64,000 bases of DNA from Amaranthus tricolor (lineage: Eukaryota; Streptophyta; Magnoliopsida; Caryophyllales; Amaranthaceae). Position 1 is the stretch's first letter, and the number at the start of each line of letters is the position of its first letter. The DNA is taken from the NCBI RefSeq assembly GCF_026212465.1, contig NC_080059.1, positions 21,994,339-22,058,338 of the forward strand. The letters are read 5' to 3'. Below, piece after piece: positions 55,486 through 64,000 of the stretch. The translations under genes were made by a program, and so were the position numbers. A model generated the notes under the pieces. It searched no databases, was not told the origin of the DNA, and worked only from the letters and a program-made list of their open reading frames with translations.

Positions 55486-58400
55486 GAATGAACGATGAAC
55501 AATGAAGAATGAACAATAAAAAATAAATAATGAAGAATGAACAAGGATTAGTGATGAATGAACAATGAACAAGGATCATTGATCAATGAACAATGAACAA
55601 TGAACGACGAACAATGAACTATGAACAATGAACAGTGAACAATGAACAAGGAACGACGAAAAATGAAGAATGAACCATGAACGATGAACAATAAAGATTG
55701 GAGAATGAGCAATGAATAATTAACAATAAACAATAAACAATGAACAATGAACAATGAACAATGAACAATGAACAATGAACAATGAACAATGAACAAAGAA
55801 GAAGGAACAACGAATGATGAACAATGAACAAGGATCTATGATCAATGAAGAATGAATAATGAGCAAACAATAAGGATAATTGATCAATGAAAAATAAACA
55901 ATGAACAATGAACAAGGATCTATAATCATTGAACAATGAACGATGATCAATGAACAATGAGCAATGAGCAATGAATAATAAACAATGAAATATGAACGAC
56001 CAACAATGAAGAATGAACAATGAACAATGAATGATGAAGAATGAACAAGGATCAATGATTAATGAAAAATGAACAAGGACGATTAATGACCAATGAACAA
56101 TGAACGACGAACAAAGAACAAAGAACAAAGAACAATGAACGATGAACAGCGAACAATGAACAATGAAAGATGAAAAACAAAGAATGAACAATGAACCATG
56201 AATCATGAAATGAAGATTGAAGAATGAACAATGAACAACGAACAATGAACAATGAATGATGAACAATGAATGATGAACAATGAACAAGGATCAATAATCA
56301 ACGAACAATGAACGATTAATGAAAAGGGATCAATGATCAATGAAAGATGAACAATGATTGATGAACAATGAAAAATGAACAATGAACAATGAACAATAAA
56401 CAATGAATAATCAATAATGAACAATTAACAAGCATCAATGATCAATGAAAAATGAATGATGAACAATGAAAGAGGATCAATAATCAATGAATAATAAACG
56501 ATGAAAAATGAACAATGAACAATGAACGATTAACAATGAAGAACGAAGAATGAAAAATGAACAACGAATAATGAACAATGAACCATGAATCATGAAATGA
56601 AGATTGAAGAATGAACAATGAACAACGAATAATGAACAATGAATGATGAACAATGAACAATGAACAAGGATCAATAATCAACGAACAATGAACGATTAAT
56701 GAAAAGGGATCAATGATCAATGAAAGATGAACAATGAACGATGAACAATGAAAAATGAACAATGAACAATGAATGATGAAGAATGAACAATGAACAATAA
56801 ACAATGAACAATCAATAATGAACAATTAACAAGCATCAATGATCAATGAAAAATGAATGATGAACAATGAAAAAGGATTAATAATCAATGAACAATAAAC
56901 GATGAAAAATGAACAATGAACAATGAACGATTAACAATGAAGAACGACGAATGAAAAATGAACAACGAATAATGAACAATGAACAATGAACAAGGATCAA
57001 TAATTAATGAATAATGAACGATGAACAATGAACATTGAACATTGAATAGTGAACAATGAACGATGAACGATGAACGATGAACGATACACGATGAACAATA
57101 AACAGGGATCAATAAAATATGAACAATGAAGATTGAAGGATGAACAATGAAATAAGAATGATGAACAATAAACAAGGATAAATGATCAATGACAGTGAAC
57201 GATGAACTATGAATAACGAAGAATGTAGAATTAATGATGAAAAATGAACAATAAACAATGAACATTGAATGATGAACAATGAACAAGGATCAATGATCAG
57301 TGAACAATGTACAATGAACAATGTCGAATGGAGAATGAATGATGAACAATTAACAAGTATCAATAATCAATAAATAAAGAACGATAATGAACATTGAGCA
57401 ACGAACAATGAAAAATGAACGATGAACAATGAATATGGATCAATGATCAATGAACAATGAACGATGAACAATGAAAAATCAATAATCACCAATCAACAAC
57501 ACACAGGGAATAAAAAATAATGAAGAATGAATAAGGAAAAATGATGAATGACCAATTAACAAGAATTAATGATCAATGACCAATAAACGACGAACGATGA
57601 ACATTGAACAATGAAAAATGAACGACGAACAATGAACATTGAAGAATAAATAATGAACAATGAACAATGAATGATGAACAATGAACAAGGATCAATGATC
57701 AATGAACAATGAATAGTGAACAATGAACATGGTTGAATGATCAACGAACACTGAACGATAAACAATAAACGATGAACTTTGAACAATGAACAATGAACAA
57801 CAAACAATGAACCATGAAAATGAATAATGAATAATGAACAATGAACGATGAATAATTAACATGGACTAATGATCACTAACCAATGAACGGTGAACAATGA
57901 ACAAGGATGTAGGATCAATGAACAATGAACAATGAACAATGTAGAAGAACGAAGAATGAACAATGAAGAATGGTCAATGATCAATGAATCATGAACAATG
58001 AACAAGGATCCATAATCAATGAACAATGAACGATTAACGATCAACGATGAACAATGAATAATGAACAATGAACGGTAAACAAATAAAATATGAACGATGA
58101 ACAATGAACAATGAATGATGAAGAATGAACAAGAATCAATGATGAATGAACAAGGATCAATAATCAATGAACAATGAACGATGAACGATGAACGATGAAC
58201 AATGAACAATGAACAATGAACAATGAATAATGAACAATGAACAATGAAGATTGAACATTGAACAATGAACAATGAACAATGAACCATGAACAATGAAGAT
58301 GAAGAATGAAAAATGAACAATGAGCTATGAATGATGAACAATGAACAACGATCAATGATTAATGAACAATGATGAATAAACAATGAATATTGCAGAATGA

Positions 58401-58598
58401 ATGATGAACAATAAAAAATGAACGACTAACAATGAACAATGTAAAATGAATGATTAAAAATGAACAAGGATCAATGATCAATGAACAATGAACAATGAAC
58501 GATCAACAATGAAGAATGAACAATGAATAATGAACAATGAACTAGGATCAATAATTAATGAACAATGAACCATGAACAATTAACAATCAACAATCAAC
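55486..58598 (+). repeat. Heptamer (AATGAAC)n array 2
   Basis: 3.1 kb of the same 7-bp repeat in the same orientation as array 1. It contains a higher-order duplication: the block starting GAACCATGAATCATGAAATG occurs at about 56190 and again at about 56580, a ~395-bp unit. Minus-strand frames are open over long stretches for the same reason as in array 1. Confidence 0.95.
56190..56975 (+). repeat. ~395-bp higher-order duplication in array 2
   Basis: Two near-identical copies, about 56190-56580 and 56580-56975, identified from shared rare words such as GAAATGAAGATTGAAGAATG, CGATTAATGAAAAGGGATC and AACAAGCATCAATGATC. Confidence 0.8.
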
Positions 58599-58931
58599 AT
58601 AGTTTGTGAAGTCATTTGCAAATAATATAAAGTTTTCTAATAATAACCAAATTAATATATTTATCAAATCAATCAAGTTTAGAAGAAAAGTTACGTTATT
58701 ACAATAAATCAAATAAATTTGATAAAAATAAGTACATCGGAATATTTACTTTAAATATAATAATAACATTTAACAAAACAAGACTTGGTTTATTCAAACC
58801 TAAAAGTTTTAAAATTAAACTCTTATTATGTTTGACACTTAATAATAAATAACTATATAAGCTACTAGCACTAATCCATACTCAAAACTATTTAAACTAG
58901 ATTCAAAGAGGTTTAAAAAAATAGGGCTATT
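58599..58931 (-). repeat. Gypsy LTR fragment (TGTAATAGCCC type)
   Basis: On the minus strand a purine-rich AATTGTCTTAAGGAGAAAAG tract (58937-58956) precedes TGTAATAGCCC at 58931, the usual end of internal sequence and start of LTR in Tekay-like gypsy elements. The LTR continues to the left until the heptamer array. No coding part remains. Confidence 0.5.
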
Positions 58932-59390
58932 ACATTCTTTTCTCCTTAAGACAATTTTGTCCTCGAAATTGCAACGCCAAACTTGATTCAACCAAGATTA
59001 CATGGTTACTTCATATTGACTTAGACTTATTCCTTAATATATGTTAACGAAATTATAACTCATACTTTTACATCACAACTCTTATTCTTCCTTAATAATT
59101 AGATTTTAAAACTTTACCACTTAAGTAATCACCCTTTCTATTGTAAATATGTTAGGCTTTGACTGTGCATTTTAACCACGTCTAATTCTAAGATATAAGT
59201 AAAACATTCAAACAAACCATTAATATGCCTAACATAGTGTTCTCTAAAATAAAATCTTATTACATAACTTTTTATACTTAATTGTAAATCCCAGCACATA
59301 GCTAATATTCTACTATACACATGCAATCATCTCATCTTCGGTTATTATTATTATTAAGATATTTTCTTATTAGTTGATAAAGTACTACTC
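58932..59390. other. AT-rich spacer, partly gypsy 3' region
   Basis: The first ~40 bp are the gypsy 3' untranslated tract (CTTAAGACAATTTTGTCCTC); the remainder is AT-rich without recognisable genes. Confidence 0.4.
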
Positions 59391-59612
59391 TTAAGGGACG
59401 TTTTGCTCCCACTCAATGTATGTCTTAGGATTTTGGGAGTGGCCATCAAAATCAGCAAGGTCAATCCTCATTGTCCTATCCTCTAGATTTCTAGTGGCAT
59501 TGTTGTTATTAGTGTTTAGTTGGGGTCTTTCTGTGTTTCCAAGAACTACATTGGTCAAAATTTGGGTCAGTCTTTGTGTAGCCTCTCCCATGGCTTCGAG
59601 TCTTGCTTCCAT
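59391..59612 (-). pseudogene. Gypsy gag N-terminus (element F)
   Basis: ATG at 59612, MEARLEAMGEATQRLTQILT, then RTMRIDLADFDGHSQNPKTY and IEWEQNV: the start of the gag of the same gypsy group as element C (IDIPDFDGYSHNPEDY there). It is cut near 59391 with no sequence beyond. The open frame continues upstream through the leader to 60107, which is not thought to be coding. Confidence 0.75.
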
Positions 59613-59936
59613 TTTAACAACTATTCTAACAGAAAGGAAGAATAGGCACAAGGACAATATACAAACCAAATTTTCAAAACAATGACAAACACAATCAGAA
59701 TTCTTGATTTTGTGATCAAGATTCCTGATTACTGTTATTGTAAAACACCAATATACACAAATTGTAAGAATATTGTTCATACCTGGCTTTGGTACACAAA
59801 TGAACGTAATCTCAAAGAGAAAATTTAGAACGATCTTACCAAAAACGCATGCACAGACAAAAACCAATGTTTTGTTGTTGTTTCTCGTTAATTTCTCCTC
59901 GATGTTGCTGTTTTCTCCTGTCCCTCTTCGAGCCTC

Positions 59937-59950
59937 GCGTTGATACCAAT
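59937..59950 (-). other. Altered primer-binding site of element F
   Basis: Minus-strand TTGGTATCAACGCG next to the LTR. It differs from the usual TGGTATCAGAGC in the last bases. Confidence 0.6.
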
Positions 59951-59951
59951 T

Positions 59952-60474
59952 TGGAACGAGTTTAGGGGTGTAAGGGCTCCTAAACTTGCACACAAGCACT
60001 TCAACCAATGCACAGCAAAGGGGGTTGCACAACCAACCTTGCACACAGTCACAAATGGGACCAAGAACACAGTTCTTGATATTCAGGCCCTGTGTTGAAG
60101 ACTCCAATCAATGGCTTTACTCACCAAGATTGAAGCTTGCACATACTCTCAAAGCTTCATTCACTTGAGAAGTGTGGTAGCCTCTGAACTGCTTCACTCA
60201 CAATCCAAAAGACAAACGAAAGGGCTTCACTAACACCTTTACAAAACAGAATATTTCGAAGAAAACACAAAGTATTTTGATAATATTGAAAATCTGAAAT
60301 CTGAATTTTTACAAACTATGAAGGCTCCTTTATATAGGCCTCATTTAGGATTACAACGGCTAATTTTGCCTAACTAACTTGAGACGTCAATTTTAAAACG
60401 CAAGTGCTAAACACTTGCACAAAATAAAACCAATAGACTGCTTTAAAGCCTTAATATACATGCTTTGCGAATCA
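59952..60474 (-). repeat. LTR of element F
   Basis: 523 bp on the plus strand from TGGAACGAGTTTAGG to GCGAATCA. It has a primer site and gag on its left, and to the right AGCTGCCCCCCTGTCC, the complement of a purine tract. So it has internal sequence on both sides, as at element C. GAGTGAAGC-type repeats link it to the C family. Confidence 0.7.
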
Positions 60475-60739
60475 AGCTGCCCCCCTGTCCTTCTGACTGA
60501 GTTTCATGAATCTGTGTGAATAATGATCAATAGTATCCTTGGGCGTGGAATGTCACTTATCTCTGAACCATGTATATTTGAATCACTAATATTATTACAC
60601 TTGACAATCTATCTTTGAGTATGAATGTGTCATTTTCCTAGCTTTTTATTAAATATCATGATTTTTAAGTTAGTTATTTTTATAAATCATAATTTTTATC
60701 TTAATTAACTAATTGATTGATTAATTATTAAGTTTTTTA

Positions 60740-60740
<1 letters not shown>

Positions 60741-60779
<39 letters not shown>

Positions 60780-60782
60780 TTA
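60741..60782. repeat. (ATA)n microsatellite
   Basis: About 14 units of ATA/TAA. Confidence 0.9.
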
Positions 60783-61271
60783 ATAATAAGTTGAAAAACT
60801 CAAACATCACGTAGCCCCTCCTCTCCAGTTCAATAAATCAAATAATTAATAATTCTTTATAATCAATACAAATCTTCTATTTTAGGAATTAAGTCATTTT
60901 TTGGATTTCCTAACATTTAGAATACATACAACTATATATTCTTGAATATTTTATTTTAGGTATAAGAGAGAATTTATATGATAACACATGTAAGCAAATT
61001 AAGTCCACTAATATTATAACACTTAACAATCTATCTTGAAGTATGACATATGTCACTTTCCAAGTTTTTTGATTAATTAGTATGATTTTCAATCACTTTT
61101 TCATGCATTGTAAAATATTTTATTTATATCGGATAAAATTCTGAAAATATACATCATTTGATATATTTATACCTATTACTAAAACAAAAGTCGCTTACAT
61201 CATCTAACCCCAAAACTGAGAAGAAAAGCTGATTGGAATTGGATTATCGTTGGAATTGTTTTTTTTTTTTT

Positions 61272-61940
61272 GGAAAATTCTATATGATAGCATTGTAGTT
61301 TGGCAAAACGTGAATGTTAACACTTTTTAAGTTTTTTCCAAATGGTAGCAACAAGGTTTTAATTTTATAAATTTCGTAGCAAATTCCGTTAAAAAAACAT
61401 GTAATTCTTTTAATAAACCTTAATTCTCCATTTTAGAGAGAGTATTTTGTTGGTAAATCTTCAAATTTTAGGTAATTAATGAATTTATAAGCCCACCAAC
61501 ATGAAGTTTTAACAATCCCCAGATTCTTAATTGGTCACCCAATAACCGGACTCAAAGGAGTATAATGTTGGTAAATCTTCTATTTCTTAGTCCCTATGAA
61601 TTTTAGCAGTTTCTTGATTTTCATGTTAAAAGATAAATTTTAGCAGTTTCTATTTCTTAGTCCCCATGAATTTTAGCAGTTTCTTTGAGTATAAATGTGT
61701 CATTTTCCAAGCTTTTACTTACTAAATTTGATGTTCTAATACAAATTTTTATGGAAATCTTATTGGTGGACTTGTTGGAAATTTGTATGATTCTATTTTT
61801 ATTGCTATAATTTAGGGTTTTAGGCATCTAAATTTTTATGGAAATCTAAATTTGGAAAAATCAGATGTTTTTTGGTTCATAATGTAACGGCATATTGAAT
61901 TCCAAAAGTACAATGCTATTTTGTAGAAATTTTTCTAAGA
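61272..61940. mobile_element. Possible small inverted-repeat element
   Basis: The left sequence GAAAATTCTATATGATAGCATTGTAG (61273 on) resembles the reverse complement of the end near 61905-61940 (AGTACAATGCTATTTTGTAG, then AAATTTTTC). A common core TAGCATTGTA is present with several mismatches and no clear target duplication. The interior is AT-rich. This could be a decayed MITE or chance. Confidence 0.3.
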
Positions 61941-62575
61941 TTTGTTGCACTGGCTTTTTGCAAAAGTTTGTGTCAACCATGTAGAATATAATAATTCATT
62001 ACACAGAGTTTTTTTTAGTATGATGGCTTTGTTAGTAACCAAATACATAGAAGATGAGAATTCAGTTGGGTTGCACGGAGTCAGGAACGACACACTATTA
62101 ATTGAGGAACATAGAAAAAGTGTAAAGTGAAGTATCTCTATTACGTAATGAAATTGTGGATAAAGATAAGAGAGAGATGTCGTACTAAGGGGTATTGATG
62201 TTTTCTTATTGTAGTAAGATTAACCTTTGTGGATGGCTGTGATGCTGTAATGTAGCTGCTTGTGAATAGGATCATTTTGCATATAAGCTCTAAACAATCT
62301 CTTTGTTCAAATCCTTTATATTATGCATTACAGTTCTTTCCGTAGGAAGACTAGTAGAGCAACAACACATTCATTTGCATATACTGCCATACTAGATCAA
62401 ATCAGCTCGGAATTCATTGTGTGTTTTCTTGGTTGTTACATACGAAGTCCATACAGCAAATCTTCATGAGGTAGAAATTTCATTGGACCACATGCACTTT
62501 GTATTCGGGCATTTTAGCAGTAATTTCATGAATGTACAAAGTATCTCTATTACGTAATGAAACTGTGGATAAAGT

Positions 62576-64000
62576 GATGTTTGTAGGTGTGGATGGCATC
62601 TATCTTAGCTGATCTACCTTTACTCCCTTTCTGCCAATAATGAACCCTAGGAAGTGTACTTCCTGAATCAAGAAAGAACATTTCTTTAGTTTGCCAAATA
62701 ATTGTTGTTTCCTCAAAACATCAAACAGTTGCCTTAGATGACCTATATGCTCCTCTAACTCCTTCTTGTATATTAAAATATCGTCAAGATATACCACAAC
62801 AAACTTTCCTAAGATGGGTCTTAGCACTTTATTTATCAATCTCATGGATGTACTAGGTGCTCCCGTTAATCCAAATGGCATCACCATCCACTCATACAAG
62901 CCATACCTTTTCTTAAAGGCTTTCTTCCACTCACCCCCTTCCTTCATTCTAATTTGATGATACCCACTTCTTAAATCTAATTTTCTTAACCATTGGGATC
63001 CAGATAAGTCATCCAACATGCCATCTATTCTGGGTATGGGGAACCTATACTTAACTGTGATATTGTTCACACTCCTACTATCTATGCACATCCTCTAAGT
63101 CCTATCTTTCTTTGGCACAAGCAATGTTGGTAATGCATAGGGACTTATAATCTCTCTAACATAACCTCTATCCATCAACTCTTGGATTTGTCTCTGTAAT
63201 TCCTTAGTTTCCTCTGGATTAGTCCTATATACAGGTTTGTTAGGAAATGCAGCTCTGGGTATTAGATCAATTTGGTGCTCAATACCTCTCAAAGATAGTA
63301 GTCCTTTATCCAGGTCAACAGGAAAACATCTACATACTGGTTTAGTAAGGTAACTATCCTAGGGTGTGTTGGTTCACACTTATCCTGGACTTCTTTGTTG
63401 AACAATATGAAAGCTCTCCTTTCTCTCTTTACTTCTTTCTCACATACTTTCCTGCTCATCAAAGATACACATTATTTGCTCTTAAGAGGAGGAACGGTCT
63501 TACGGGGTGGTAGGGGAAACATGTCCTTGAGTTTTCCCTCATGCCTCACTGTGTAAACATTAGAGTATCCATCATGAATGGTTCTCCTATCATGTTGACA
63601 GAGTCTGCCTAGTAGCACATGACATACAGTCATGTCTAAGACATCACACATAACCTTGTCTTGATATGATCCTATAGCAAAGTTAATCAAACACTTTTTC
63701 TTTACAACCCACTGGCCTTGCTATAACCATTTTAGTTTGTAAGGATGGGGTGTGTCTTAGTTTTCAAACTTAAGTTGTGCACCAGGTCTTTGCTCACACA
63801 GTTAAACTCTCTACCTCCATCTATTATCAAGTCACACACTTTATCCTTAATTTTGCACTTTGTTTGAAATATATTTTCCATTTGATGTGTGTTTTTCATT
63901 TTAGGTGTTGCATGAAAGTTTCTCCTAATCAATAAGTTCTATTGTTCTAACTCAGGATAGACCAACTCCCTATCTTCCTCATCCTCACTCGGCTCACTAT
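62576..64000 (-). pseudogene. Gypsy protease-RT, element G, cut by window
   Basis: Minus strand, same group as element C. Pieces from right to left: 63932-63732 protease with active site LIIDGGREFNCVSKDLVHNL; 63690-63472 CHVLLGRLCQHDRRTIHDGY; 63292-63095 RT start ([20 protein letters not shown]); 63091-62600 RT palm ([30 protein letters not shown], catalytic [11 protein letters not shown]). A TAG where Trp is expected (63093-63095 region, KKDRT*RMCIDS) splits RT; frame changes occur elsewhere. RT stops at about 62576, adjoining AT-rich DNA. The gag end is beyond the window. Confidence 0.85.

Larger units (their letters stand above)
60475..62575. other. AT-rich region with short dispersed repeats
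   Basis: No supported gene. Contents: a gypsy 3' tract at 60475-60500; repeated CACTAATATTAT..CACTT.ACAATCTATCTT at about 60588 and 61004, with GTGTCATTTTCCAAGC also near 61696; (ATA)n at 60741-60780; a possible inverted-repeat element at 61272-61940; and a duplicated AAGTATCTCTATTACGTAATG at about 62130 and 62539. A short plus frame (61942-62130) does not match anything I know. Confidence 0.5.

Noticed and set aside
55548..58383. The same type of ORFs in the second array
   Set aside because: Same reason; they overlap one another in different frames.
61942..62130. Small plus-strand ORF as a gene
   Set aside because: 62 codons, AT-rich surroundings, no recognisable domain or splice context.

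Overview
The window is a block of nested, decayed transposable elements from a flowering plant. A eudicot seems likely, but no species can be named from the sequence. The evidence is plant-type Ty3/gypsy elements (one with a chromodomain), Ty1/copia elements with initiator-Met-tRNA primer sites, plant L1 and RTE LINEs, hAT and Mutator-like DNA transposons, low G+C and long satellite tracts. I find no host housekeeping gene, tRNA, rRNA or CRISPR. The only intact coding sequence that looks cellular is a small GRF-zinc-finger/membrane protein carried by a Mutator-like element.

Layout. 1-7093: a hAT transposase gene interrupted twice, by a copia LTR (ends at 1180) and by a Mutator-like element (1330-5617, 10-bp target duplication, ~170-bp inverted repeats). 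The latter carries the GRF gene and a gag-only LTR retrotransposon (2693-5440). The hAT lies in a gypsy pol (7094-9130). A second gypsy fragment in the opposite orientation (about 9991-10957) is interrupted by a copia element that spans 10958-38462. Inside that copia sits a Tekay-like gypsy (13307-33279, duplication GCAGG). The Tekay in turn holds a young gypsy in one LTR (15305-21588, duplication TTAAG), a solo copia LTR in its integrase (23461-24699, duplication AAACC) and a ~169-bp satellite array in its gag (27.9-29.85 kb). The copia 3' part has an extra ORF, itself hit by a hAT-type MITE (37020-37755, duplication ATCAAAAG).

38463-46329: a degenerate L1-type LINE, a second array of the same satellite, a Ulp1-protease fragment, a (TA)n tract and a 5'-truncated RTE LINE. 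46330-48340 and 55486-58598: two large arrays of a 7-bp repeat (AATGAAC). Between them are a copia tail, a gypsy protease fragment (E) and a gypsy element with LTRs at 49653 and 54625 (C). 58599-64000: gypsy remnants, AT-rich sequence with short dispersed repeats, and a gypsy protease-RT (G) cut by the window edge.

No gene set works together as a pathway. The order of insertions can be read from the target duplications. The most unusual features are the satellite family found in two TE contexts, the heptamer arrays that are open in all three minus-strand frames, and the Mutator-like element with its cargo. I saw no sign of a new defence or metabolic system.
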